In this document: positions 16,762-27,411 of the stretch, one piece after another
Layout: each line of letters starts with the position of its first letter
How positions within the stretch are numbered: the first letter of the stretch is position 1
DNA from: Clostridia bacterium
GTDB lineage: Bacteria > Bacillota > Clostridia > Oscillospirales > CAG-272
Direction of reading: 5' to 3'
Length of the DNA: 64,000 nucleotides
NCBI GenBank assembly: GCA_017450945.1
Contig: JAFSSP010000026.1
Coordinates: forward strand, 1-64,000
Made by a program: the position numbers and the translations under genes
The notes under the pieces: generated by a model
What the model was told of the DNA's origin: nothing
The model's input: the letters and a program-made list of their open reading frames with translations, nothing else
Database searches by the model: none

Positions 16762-17250
16762 TCAATAACCGAACACGCCCGAGAGCGAGTCGTCGTCCTC
16801 GATCCAGGAAGCAACGTCGATCTCTCTGTAAGTATCCGGCGTGTCGCGCACCACCACGGTTTTGATGCCGGCGTTGAGCACAAGGCGCTTGCACATCATG
16901 CAGGAGGAAGTGCCAGCCTGAACCGTATGCGTTTTCGGATCGACGCAGACCATGTAGAGCGTGGCGCCGAGCATCTGCTCTCTGGGAGCGGCGATGATGG
17001 CGTTGGCCTCGGCATGCACCGAGCGGCAAAGCTCATAGCGTTCGCCTCTCGGAATGTTCAGCTTGTCCCGCATGCAGATCCCGAGGTCGGAGCAGTTTTT
17101 CCGCCCTCGCGGCGCGCCGTTGTATCCGGTCGAAATGATCGAGTCGTTTTTTACGATGATCGCTCCGAACATCCGGCGCATACAAGTGGAGCGTTCGGCC
17201 ACCGTCTGCGCAATATCGAGGTAGTAATTCTGCTTGGAAACCCGTTCCAT
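16762..17250 (-). CDS. Deoxycytidylate (dCMP) deaminase
   Basis: A 162-aa zinc deaminase (ComEB/DCTD family) converting dCMP to dUMP for thymidylate synthesis. The zinc site is HAEANAII and SSCMMCKRL (HAE + CxxC), with the family GYNGAPRGRKNC segment ahead. ggagg stands 7 bases before the ATG. It is the first gene of the operon that runs through the lipoprotein, phosphatase and rimI to tsaD. Confidence 0.93.
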   Translation of the reverse strand: MERVSKQNYYLDIAQTVAERSTCMRRMFGAIIVKNDSIISTGYNGAPRGRKNCSDLGICMRDKLNIPRGERYELCRSVHAEANAIIAAPREQMLGATLYMVCVDPKTHTVQAGTSSCMMCKRLVLNAGIKTVVVRDTPDTYREIDVASWIEDDDSLSGVFGY

Positions 17251-17286
17251 GATAGATCCTCCGATCCTTACAATATACCACTTTGT

Positions 17287-17315
17287 ATTTTATCGTATTT
17301 TTGCAATAAAATCAA
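17287..17315 (-). promoter_or_regulatory. Promoter of the dCMP deaminase-tsaD operon
   Basis: On the minus strand TTGATT (complement of 17310-17315), a 17-base spacer, then TAAAAT (complement of 17287-17292). Confidence 0.65.
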
Positions 17316-17433
17316 GAGGAAAATCAAAAGTTTCCAAACGCAAAGCAGATGCGGCCGAAAAAACGGGAAGCTGTATTCCAAAGAGGCCATTTCGGATTTT
17401 TACAAATTTCGTCAGAGAAGAACAAATATCGAG

Positions 17434-17462
17434 TTGACAGCGTATCCCACATATGTTATACT
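17434..17462 (+). promoter_or_regulatory. Promoter of the adenylation/acyltransferase operon
   Basis: Consensus TTGACA (17434-17439), a 17-base spacer, then TATACT (17457-17462). It overlaps the 5' part of the longest open frame and so rules out a start at 17453. Confidence 0.85.
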
Positions 17463-17506
17463 ATAAACCGAACCAATACTATAAAAAACGGATTTGGCGA
17501 AACGGT

Positions 17507-19447
17507 ATGGAAACGATAGGAAAACTGGTAAAGGACGGCTGCAAAAACCTGCGCGCTTCGGCCCGCAGACTGGAAGATATTTATCGGATCAGCTTTGCAG
17601 AGCCGAAGAGGACAATGGCGCAGTACACACAGGACGGCGCCATGATCAGTATGTCCTATGGCGAGGTCGATGCGCTCTCGGATCTTGCGGCTTTGCGCCT
17701 GCTGGAAAAAAATAAAGAGAGCGGCCGCTTTGTCGGTCTTTTTGCCGAGAACTGCGCCGGTTGGCTCGTGCTGTTCTGGGCCATTCTCAAGAGCGGAAAC
17801 AAGCCCTATCTGATCAACACCGTTCAGCCGAAAAGTTTTATCGGGCGCATCCTGTCCACCCTGAAGGTCGATACGGTGCTGTATATCGGGGCCGCCCCCG
17901 GGCTTGCCGCGATCGAGATCAATTATGAAGAGCTGGTACAAAAAGGGAAAAGCGACGCCGGGACAAATACCGACAGGCTCAAAGGCGTGGGATTCGGCAA
18001 CGAAATTGCCCTGACCACCAGCGGAACGACGCTGGAGGAGAAGATCTGCATTTACAGTGGCGAAGAGATCGCGGAGCAAATTTTGAATTGCGAACAGATC
18101 TTTCGCGAGAACCGCGAGATCTTGACCGGGGATCACGGAACCATCCGGATGCTCATGCTGCTCCCGCTCTACCACATTTTCGGCTTGGAAGCAGGATTTC
18201 TCTGGTATATCATCTTCCGATCGACCTTTGTTTTTCTCTCGGATCAGACTCCGGCTTCGATCCTTGAGACCATCCGCGAGAGGAAGGTCACGCATGTGTA
18301 TGCAGTGCCTCTTTTTTGGCGCACGGTCGAAAAAGAATTCAAACGCCGGCTGCGTGCAAAACCGCAAAAAGAGCAGGAAGAATTTGGCAAAGCCATAAAA
18401 GAATCGATCCGACTGCAATCGCTCTACCCCCGGCGTGGGAATGCCTATGCAAAACGCGCCTTCCAATCGGCGCGAAAAGAGCTGTTCGGGGATCGCATCC
18501 GCTACTGCATTTCGGGCGGCAGTCGCTTGAACGACTCGACGCTTGAATTTTTCAACGCGCTGGGTTATCCGCTTTGCAACGGCTATGGCATGAGCGAGAT
18601 CGGGATCGGCTCGGTCGAGCTTTCGCATCGGTTTTGTGACCGGATCAAAAATTCCATCGGCAAGCCCTTTGCATCGGTCAACTATCGCATCGACGAGGAC
18701 GGGATCCTCAAGGTTTCCGGGTCGTCGATCTGTAAACACCTGTATATCGGTGGGGTCAAAAAGGAGCCCTCTGAGTGGTTTTCCACCGGAGATCTGATGA
18801 AGTGCGATGGCGACGGCAGATACTATTTTTGCGGCAGAGGCTCGGATCTTGTGTTCGGAGACGCGGGGGAAAAGCTCAATCCGGAGCTGGTTGAAAAAGA
18901 GTTCGACCTCCCGGGAGCTACCGCCTTTTCGGTACTCGGCGACGAACAAAACGAAAAGCTCATTCTGGTCGTCCAGATCCAGGAGGGCCTTTTGGAGTTT
19001 CAGAAAAAACAGATCCGCACGGCGTGTGAAATCTGCAACCAGAAGCTCCCCGCGGCATACCGGGTGCAAAAGGTGTTTTTCACGGTTTGCCCGCTTGTCT
19101 TCGGAGGAGTCAAAGTCAGCCGCGCCCGACTCAGAGCCGGGATCAATGACGGAAGCGTCGTTTTGTTTGAGGATTGCGGCCGGTCCGCGCCAGAGGATGC
19201 AAACGAGCGTGACGAGGTCAAAGAGATCCTTGCATCCATGATTGCGGAAGTGCTTTCGATCGACCCGGCAGAGGTGCGGGACGACGCGCATTTCTTCTAC
19301 GATCTGGGGGGATCCAGCCTCGATTATCTGACGCTCATCAGCATGATCGACAACCGCTTTGACATTACGATGAACTTTGAGGAAAAAGGCGCCGGTTACA
19401 GTCTGAACGAGCTTACACAGGGAGTAAAGAATCGCTTATGCTGTTGA
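17507..19447 (+). CDS. Adenylate-forming enzyme fused to an acyl/peptidyl carrier domain
   Basis: A 646-aa two-domain protein. Residues 1 to about 555 are an ANL-superfamily (acyl-CoA ligase/adenylation) domain. It carries the P-loop TTSGTTLEEK (about 170), NGYGMSEIG (about 357), WFSTGDL and the CGRGSDLVFGDAGEKLNPE hinge. Residues about 570-640 are a carrier protein with DDAHFFYDLGGSSLDYLTL; the serine of GGSSLDY (about 602) is the phosphopantetheine site. It would load an acid, most likely a fatty or hydroxy acid, as an adenylate onto its own carrier domain. The stop overlaps a PlsC-like acyltransferase by 10 bases, the probable acceptor enzyme. The substrate is unknown. Confidence 0.82.
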   Translation: METIGKLVKDGCKNLRASARRLEDIYRISFAEPKRTMAQYTQDGAMISMSYGEVDALSDLAALRLLEKNKESGRFVGLFAENCAGWLVLFWAILKSGNKPYLINTVQPKSFIGRILSTLKVDTVLYIGAAPGLAAIEINYEELVQKGKSDAGTNTDRLKGVGFGNEIALTTSGTTLEEKICIYSGEEIAEQILNCEQIFRENREILTGDHGTIRMLMLLPLYHIFGLEAGFLWYIIFRSTFVFLSDQTPASILETIRERKVTHVYAVPLFWRTVEKEFKRRLRAKPQKEQEEFGKAIKESIRLQSLYPRRGNAYAKRAFQSARKELFGDRIRYCISGGSRLNDSTLEFFNALGYPLCNGYGMSEIGIGSVELSHRFCDRIKNSIGKPFASVNYRIDEDGILKVSGSSICKHLYIGGVKKEPSEWFSTGDLMKCDGDGRYYFCGRGSDLVFGDAGEKLNPELVEKEFDLPGATAFSVLGDEQNEKLILVVQIQEGLLEFQKKQIRTACEICNQKLPAAYRVQKVFFTVCPLVFGGVKVSRARLRAGINDGSVVLFEDCGRSAPEDANERDEVKEILASMIAEVLSIDPAEVRDDAHFFYDLGGSSLDYLTLISMIDNRFDITMNFEEKGAGYSLNELTQGVKNRLCC

Positions 19448-20103
19448 ATTTTTTGAACGAGTTGGTGCGCTGGCATGCGATCACGGTGTGCTGGCCTCTC
19501 TACGCGCTGGTCTATAAAACAAAGTTTTACTACGAAGACGAAAAAACCAAGGAAAACAAGCGCATCAAGGGCGGCGCGCTGATCGTTTCCAACCACATTT
19601 CCGGACTTGACTATATCGTGACGGTTTACAAGTACTTCGGCAGAAAGATCTATGTGATCACGCTGGAGGACATCTTTCAAAAATCCGGGTTTATGCGTTG
19701 GTCTATGGACGTCATCGGGGCGATCCGCGCCGACCGCGACATCAAGCGCCTGCGCTTTATGGATGAGAGCGTCAAAATTCTCAAAAACGGCAAACTGCTG
19801 CAGATCTATCCAGAGTCCGACACCATGCGTTCCGGCGAAGTGCAGGACTTTAAGCCGACCTACATTCCCATTGCCCTGCGGTCGGGAGTCCCGATCGTTC
19901 CGCTGGTGGTGGACGGACAGTACAGCCTGTTCAAAAGGACGCATGCGATCGTTGGAAAATCAATTTACCTTAGCGATTACTGCAAATCCGCAGACCCCTC
20001 GCGCGATGAGATCCAACAGCTCAACGAGATGGTAAGAAACAAGGTTCTGGAACTGCAGGCCGAACTCGAGCGGCGCAAAGCAAAAAAGAAAAGAAGGTCA
20101 TAA
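19438..20103 (+). CDS. PlsC-like acyltransferase
   Basis: A 221-aa membrane-associated glycerophosphate-acyltransferase-family protein. Block I is NHISGLD (NHX4D type), block III resembles LQIYPESDTMRSGEV (E-rich rather than the usual PEGTRS), and block IV is YIPIALRSGVPIVPLVV. The altered block III (PESD in place of EGTR) suggests an acceptor other than lysophosphatidate. The N-terminus has one hydrophobic segment. Translation is coupled to the carrier-fused adenylation gene, so acyl transfer from that carrier is the simplest reading. Confidence 0.82.
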   Translation: MLLNFLNELVRWHAITVCWPLYALVYKTKFYYEDEKTKENKRIKGGALIVSNHISGLDYIVTVYKYFGRKIYVITLEDIFQKSGFMRWSMDVIGAIRADRDIKRLRFMDESVKILKNGKLLQIYPESDTMRSGEVQDFKPTYIPIALRSGVPIVPLVVDGQYSLFKRTHAIVGKSIYLSDYCKSADPSRDEIQQLNEMVRNKVLELQAELERRKAKKKRRS

Positions 20104-20133
20104 AAAAGCACCTGCGAGCAGGTGCTTTTCTTT
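20104..20133. terminator. Bidirectional terminator between the acyltransferase and mazF
   Basis: Arms aaaagcacctg and caggtgctttt around cgag. T-runs lie on both strands, so it serves the two convergent genes. Confidence 0.85.
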
Positions 20134-20137
20134 TGAT

Positions 20138-20578
20138 TTATCCGAGCGATTCCTGACGTTTGGGCGTTCTCAGAGTGATCGCCTCGGCGTTCTCCCGTTG
20201 CATTCTGGCGCGTGCGGCGGCGTCCTCTTCGACCGTTCCAAGGCCGAAGCTGATCGAAATGGCGGTGTTGACGTCGCGCATCTGCCGCTCGTCAAGATGC
20301 CCCATTTTTTCTTTTAATCGCCGCTTATCCAGCGTGCGGACTTGTTCCAAAAGAATCACGGAATCCTTTGTGAGTCCCACTTCCGAGGCGTAAATGCCGA
20401 TGTGCGTGGGCAGTTTGGTTTTGCCAAGACGCGAGGTAATGGCCGCCGCGATCACGGTCGGACTGTAGCGGTTGCCAACGTCGTTCTGAATGATGAGCAC
20501 CGGGCGAAGTCCTCCTTGCTCGGAGCCGACGACAGGGCTCAGATCGGCATAGTAAATATCTCCGCGTTTTATGTTCAT
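20138..20578 (-). CDS. MazF/EndoA-type mRNA interferase
   Basis: A 146-aa PemK/MazF-family endoribonuclease. The signature [33 protein letters not shown] is intact, followed by the IAAAITSR strand and the [18 protein letters not shown] helix. A C-terminal extension of about 25 charged residues ([27 protein letters not shown]) exceeds the usual 116-120 aa. No antitoxin gene sits directly upstream; in many Clostridia the EndoAI partner is immediately upstream, so this copy seems to stand alone. Confidence 0.92.
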   Translation of the reverse strand: MNIKRGDIYYADLSPVVGSEQGGLRPVLIIQNDVGNRYSPTVIAAAITSRLGKTKLPTHIGIYASEVGLTKDSVILLEQVRTLDKRRLKEKMGHLDERQMRDVNTAISISFGLGTVEEDAAARARMQRENAEAITLRTPKRQESLG

Positions 20579-20722
20579 CGCGCTTTACTTCCTTCCGGCT
20601 TTTCGGGAAATACTTGTTTCCCGTCTATCCCTATTTTTGCCTTTTTGAAGGTCTTTTTAATCGCGGAAAAACAAAAATCACATTGGAATTTTTTGTTGGT
20701 TTTCCTATTCTCAGAATATGCA

Positions 20723-20762
20723 AAAAAAGAGGCGTTTTCCAGTTGGAAAACGCCTCTTTTTT
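20723..20762. terminator. Bidirectional terminator downstream of the radical-SAM gene
   Basis: Perfect 18-base arms (aaaaaagaggcgttttcc and complement) around agtt. It ends the minus-strand transcript from the radical-SAM gene and insulates mazF. Confidence 0.85.
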
Positions 20763-20771
20763 AGGATTCTG

Positions 20772-23366
<2,595 letters not shown>

Positions 23367-23376
23367 AGTTCTCCCG

Positions 23377-23404
23377 AAAACTGCCGCCCGGGGGCGGCAG
23401 TTTT
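23377..23404 (-). terminator. Hairpin between the P-type-ATPase-like and radical-SAM genes
   Basis: Arms aaaactgccgccc and gggcggcagtttt nearly meet. On the minus strand TTTT follows, directly ahead of the radical-SAM Shine-Dalgarno. It is a probable partial terminator or attenuator inside the operon. Confidence 0.6.
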
Positions 23405-23418
23405 ACCGAATGTAAAAT

Positions 23419-26307
23419 TTAGCTTTGATTGAATTTGAAAAGCACGATCCAGAAAATCAGCGGCAAAGAGAGAATGTGGAATGCGAGAAGCAGGATAAAC
23501 CACACCCGAATATCGATGGACTGTGTCATGGAAAGGATCGTTGCAAGCAGAGCGCCAATCGAGGAGGCGGCCATTTGCGTCCAGAATCCGGCCGTGCGCG
23601 CCCGCTTAAGAGCGCCCGCGTAAACGACCGTCTCGGCCAGGGATTCTTCTTTGTCCAGCGTGACGGCGGGAGCCTCGGTCACAGAGACCTCGGTCTCTTC
23701 GTCAAACGCGCCCGGCTTTGCAAGAACGGGAGCCGGGTCATCGCCGTAAAGCCGCTTTAAGAAGGCTTCGGTCAGGTTGGGGTCGTAGGTGTAAACGCCG
23801 ATGGTCGTGCCGTCGTCTCTGCGTTTCTTTAAGAGCGCGTCAAACTCGTCGAGTCGACGGTATTCGACCTCATAGCGCAGTTTCAGCACATCGTCGATGG
23901 CAACGTACAAAGTTGCCGAGTCGGGGCTTTTCCATCCCGGCTCTTCCTTTTGCGATGGGAAGCGGATCCCGTAGCGCACCAGGTATTCCCGACTGCCTGC
24001 AAGGAGGTGGTAACGGTTGTCCACAAGGGCTTCCACGCCGCCGTCCCGGATGCGGAGGATCGAGACCGAGGGATCGGGGCCTTCGGGGAAGAGCGGCGTT
24101 GCGATCTGGGCAAGCACACCGCCGATCTTGCGGAACAGGATGCCGGAAAGCCGCAGATCTTCTTTGGTGTCAGAATCACTCCGAAGAGGCGTTTGCACGC
24201 ACTTTCCCGCTTTGAAAACCCTGTCGTCTGAGAAGAGCAGGGCCTTTTTGCGGGTCAGTTCTTCCACCGATTCCTCGCCGATGATGGCGGAACGCTTGCG
24301 CGACAGTTTGCGGGAGGCAAGACTTGCCGGATAGAAGAAGGCAAAGATCGAGGCGAGCGGCGCCGAGAAAAGGAATGCGTTGATAAAGGCGAAAAAGATG
24401 AGCAAAATGTCGGGATTTATGCTGTCGCTGCAGAAAGCCCAGAACAGAAGCGCACTGAACACCGACAGCCCGAAGGAGAGCGAGAGTAAGATCGAGCACC
24501 GTCTCGTTTCGTCCGAAAGGTTGCCGCAACGGCGGAAGAATCCGGTAATGCGATCGACCGGGCGAATGCGGTATTCGGGTTGATCCGAGCTGTCGTCGAT
24601 GAGGCTGACGATCTCTTCGCCGCGTTGCAGTTTCTTTTTGCGGCGCACGTAAGGATCGGGCGCGATCTTCTGCGAGGCGGCTGAGAGTACGAGGAAGGAG
24701 TGCCGCTCAGTCGAGAAGCGGAGCAAATCTCCCACGGCCGACAAAAGAAAGGCGAGCGCCGTGATCAGTCCGATTGCCGCGGAGGCGTTATGCAGCTGTT
24801 CCGGAATGGGGTTTGAATGCGGGTTCGCCGACGCGAAAACAAAAAAGAATACGAGGGTTTCGCACACCAGGGCGACCGGCAGAAGAAGCGCCGGGATCGC
24901 GTGCGGCGTCGGAGAGAAAAACAGTAGGCTCTTGTAAGCGCCGATCAGCGTTTTGTGCGAGAAGAGCGCAATGAAAACCAAAAGAGTGATGCTGATGAGA
25001 ATCGGGATCGGGCGGAAATCATAGTATTCATTCATGTTGTCGGCGGGGCGTACAAAGCCTTCAAAAAAGAAGACTCGCGCAATGCTGCAAACAAGCGAAA
25101 GAATGGAAAAGAGCAGGGTCAGTGCGGAACGCCAAAGTAGGTAAATTTTATCCTTGCGGTAGGCGCGAAGGATCTCGTTTCTTCCCTCGATCGAGCCGTC
25201 GTATTCCTTGCCCGAATAGGCGAAGGGGGTAAGATCCATGCGCGACGAAGCGGTCTTTTTGCGCAACTTGTATTTTTGTTTTCTGACCGTGCGGTATCCG
25301 AGCACCCGGTTGAGATCGTCCTCGTAGCCGAATTCGATCATCATGCGGATGTCCTCGTCCGAAAGACCGCTGCGGCGCTTGCGCTCTTCATCCGAAAGGG
25401 TGGAGAGATCCGGCACCGATCGTTCGAGCGTTTCAACCGAAGGCGCTTCCTCGGATTTTTGTGCACCGTCGGATTTCATGACCGGCGGATTGACCAGCGA
25501 GAGCTGCTCGGCCGCGATCGGCTTTTGCTCGCGGGCAAGCGGAATGGAACGCATGGGGCGGAATTCTTCCGCTTCGCGGTCGGGGGTCTGCGTTTGTTTG
25601 GATGGCGGGGTAAGGGAGGCCGCCGCAACAGGTTGCTCTTCGGGAATCTGCGATTCTTCTTCTGCCGGTTCTTCGGCTTCTTCTGCGGGAACCGCGTCTT
25701 CGGCGTCGGGCACGTCGATGGCGATCTGGTTTTCCAGGCCCGCGTCCTCTTCCTCCTCTTCGGGCGTTTCGGTTTCCTCTTCGGATTCCTCGGACGCGCC
25801 CTCTTCGTAGATGAGGTCTTCGGAAAGCTCATCCTCTTTTGCGGACTCCTCTTCGGCCGATTCGGCCACAAGAGGCGATTCCTCGGAGAATCCCGAATCC
25901 AGCGTGGATGCGATCGCCTGCGTCAGTTCTTCGGCGCTTGGGCCTTCACCTTCATCCTCTTCGGATTCCTCCGGCTCGTCAAAGGTCGATTCCTCGGACT
26001 CATCGAGGGGTTCTTCCGCAAAATCCGGTTTCTCGGACCCTTCGATCAGATCGGATTCGTCGGGCTCTTCTGCTGTTTCAAGCGGTTCTTCATCCTCTGC
26101 GGCAAGGGGAAGATCGTCGGTTTCGTCTGTTCCTTCTGCTTTGGGAGAAACCGCGGGACGATCGGTCAGGCCGAGTTTGGTTTCGTCGGCTTCTTCGTCG
26201 GGCTCTTCGCTTGCGGGCGGATCCGGCTCTTTGACGCCGTAACGGTCTTTGAGGTTTTGCAGCATTTCAAACAGCTTTTTCGATTCCGAATCGTTTTTCT
26301 CCGGCAT
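23419..26307 (-). CDS. P-type ATPase-like membrane protein, apparently catalytically inactive, with long acidic N-terminus
   Basis: A 962-aa protein. Residues 1 to about 275 are low-complexity and very rich in Glu/Ser/Pro/Ala. From about 380 there are six hydrophobic segments in two groups, then a cytosolic block and two final helices, the order found in P-type ATPases. The cytosolic block matches the fold: the expected DKTGT is replaced by LLFSDDRVFKAG (about 692), and the N-domain has GGVEALVDNRYHLLAGSREYL (about 762), like the G...V.GS.. motif of P1B pumps. SVTEAPAVTLDKEESLAETVVYAG mimics the segment before TM7. TGES and GDGxND are not seen. It is probably a non-pumping paralogue with an unknown structural or regulatory role, expressed with rlmB. 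Confidence 0.6.
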   Translation of the reverse strand: MPEKNDSESKKLFEMLQNLKDRYGVKEPDPPASEEPDEEADETKLGLTDRPAVSPKAEGTDETDDLPLAAEDEEPLETAEEPDESDLIEGSEKPDFAEEPLDESEESTFDEPEESEEDEGEGPSAEELTQAIASTLDSGFSEESPLVAESAEEESAKEDELSEDLIYEEGASEESEEETETPEEEEEDAGLENQIAIDVPDAEDAVPAEEAEEPAEEESQIPEEQPVAAASLTPPSKQTQTPDREAEEFRPMRSIPLAREQKPIAAEQLSLVNPPVMKSDGAQKSEEAPSVETLERSVPDLSTLSDEERKRRSGLSDEDIRMMIEFGYEDDLNRVLGYRTVRKQKYKLRKKTASSRMDLTPFAYSGKEYDGSIEGRNEILRAYRKDKIYLLWRSALTLLFSILSLVCSIARVFFFEGFVRPADNMNEYYDFRPIPILISITLLVFIALFSHKTLIGAYKSLLFFSPTPHAIPALLLPVALVCETLVFFFVFASANPHSNPIPEQLHNASAAIGLITALAFLLSAVGDLLRFSTERHSFLVLSAASQKIAPDPYVRRKKKLQRGEEIVSLIDDSSDQPEYRIRPVDRITGFFRRCGNLSDETRRCSILLSLSFGLSVFSALLFWAFCSDSINPDILLIFFAFINAFLFSAPLASIFAFFYPASLASRKLSRKRSAIIGEESVEELTRKKALLFSDDRVFKAGKCVQTPLRSDSDTKEDLRLSGILFRKIGGVLAQIATPLFPEGPDPSVSILRIRDGGVEALVDNRYHLLAGSREYLVRYGIRFPSQKEEPGWKSPDSATLYVAIDDVLKLRYEVEYRRLDEFDALLKKRRDDGTTIGVYTYDPNLTEAFLKRLYGDDPAPVLAKPGAFDEETEVSVTEAPAVTLDKEESLAETVVYAGALKRARTAGFWTQMAASSIGALLATILSMTQSIDIRVWFILLLAFHILSLPLIFWIVLFKFNQS

Positions 26308-26342
26308 GGGTTTCTCCTTTCGTTAAAATGATGCGGGAGCGC

Positions 26343-27167
26343 TTACTCCCCGGGGTGGCGGGCCTTTGCCGCTTCCGAAAGCAGGATGGCGGCGGCGGCC
26401 GAAACGTTAAATGAATTGATTTTTCCGTAGAGCGGGATAGAGACCACGCGGTCGCAGTTGCGTTTGACCAGTTGGGAAACGCCGTCTCCCTCACTGCCCA
26501 GCACAATGGCGCAGGGGCCGGAAAAATCGGTTTTGTAAATGCTTTCGCCGCCGGCTTCGGCCGCGTAAGTCCAAACGCCCTGTTCTTTCAAAAATTCCAG
26601 CGTTGCATTGAGGTTGGAAACTTTTGCGATTTTGATGTGTTCGAGCGCCCCGGCCGAGGCCTTTGCCACAACAGCCGTCACGCCGACCGATCTGCGCTTG
26701 GGAATGATGACGCCGTGCGCGCCGCAGCATTCGGCCGAGCGGATGATGGCGCCGAGATTGTGCGGGTCGGTCACCCCGTCGCAAAGCACGAGAAAGGGTG
26801 CTTCTCCACGCTCTTTTGCAACCTCCAGAAGATCCTCGACAGACACGTATTCGGTCTTTGCCGCAAAGGCGAGGATCCCTTGATGGGGAATGCCGCCCGA
26901 GAGCGCGTCGAGTTTGCTTTTTTCGGTATCCACCACCGGGATCTTTTGTTCGAGCGCCTCCCGGATGAGCATGAGGATCGAGCCCGAGCGGTCGCCGCTT
27001 TTCTGGACGAGGATCTTATCGATCGTCCGTCCGCTTGCAAGCAGTTCGCGCACCGCGTTCCGGCCGACGATCACGTCGCCTGCTTCCCGGGGTGCTTCCG
27101 GCGAAAAAGGAGGACGGTTTTTGCGTTCCCTGGTATTCTTTTTTTGCAAAGGCTTGGTTTCTTTCAT
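26343..27167 (-). CDS. rlmB: TrmH/SpoU-family rRNA 2'-O-methyltransferase (RlmB-like)
   Basis: A 274-aa SPOUT methyltransferase, likely forming Gm2251 in 23S rRNA. An N-terminal substrate-binding domain (VIVGRNAVRELLASGRTIDKILVQ) is followed by the knot domain with motif 1 DGVTDPHNLGAIIRSAECCGAHGVIIPKRR, motif 2 AIVLGSEGDGVSQLV and motif 3 IPLYGKINSFNVSAAAAILL. ggagg precedes the ATG. It leads the minus-strand operon into the P-type-ATPase-like and radical-SAM genes; the next gene starts 35 bases on. Confidence 0.94.
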   Translation of the reverse strand: MKETKPLQKKNTRERKNRPPFSPEAPREAGDVIVGRNAVRELLASGRTIDKILVQKSGDRSGSILMLIREALEQKIPVVDTEKSKLDALSGGIPHQGILAFAAKTEYVSVEDLLEVAKERGEAPFLVLCDGVTDPHNLGAIIRSAECCGAHGVIIPKRRSVGVTAVVAKASAGALEHIKIAKVSNLNATLEFLKEQGVWTYAAEAGGESIYKTDFSGPCAIVLGSEGDGVSQLVKRNCDRVVSIPLYGKINSFNVSAAAAILLSEAAKARHPGE

Positions 27168-27331
27168 AGGGCCTCCGGAAAGTCTTGCGGGGGCAAGACC
27201 GAAGATGTTGGATCAAATCTATAGTTATCCCTATTTTATCACAATTCGGCCGCTTTGTGTAGCCCTTTTTGAAATTTGTTTTGCCGAATCTGTTTTTTTC
27301 GTGAAAAAATTGTAAAAAGTGGATGGAAGTG

Positions 27332-27360
27332 TTTACAAAGCGGCAAAGTTATGCTATACT
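27332..27360 (+). promoter_or_regulatory. Promoter of the DUF2232-gdpP-rplI-dnaB operon
   Basis: TTTACA (27332-27337), a 17-base spacer, then TATACT (27355-27360). It excludes the longer start at 27319. Confidence 0.8.
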
Positions 27361-27411
27361 ACTAAATTAGATAGCTATACAAATTTTCAAAATTTCGGAA
27401 AGGAGCGCAGG

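Noticed and set aside
16755..16883. Longer start for the lipoprotein overlapping the dCMP deaminase
   Set aside because: The extra residues read as a shadow of the deaminase end and would bury the signal peptide.
17453..17506. Longer N-terminus for the adenylation/carrier protein
   Set aside because: It begins inside a consensus promoter (17434-17462), upstream of the transcription start.
20579..20722. MazE-type antitoxin upstream of mazF
   Set aside because: No frame of suitable length with a swapped-hairpin or ribbon-helix-helix pattern on either strand.
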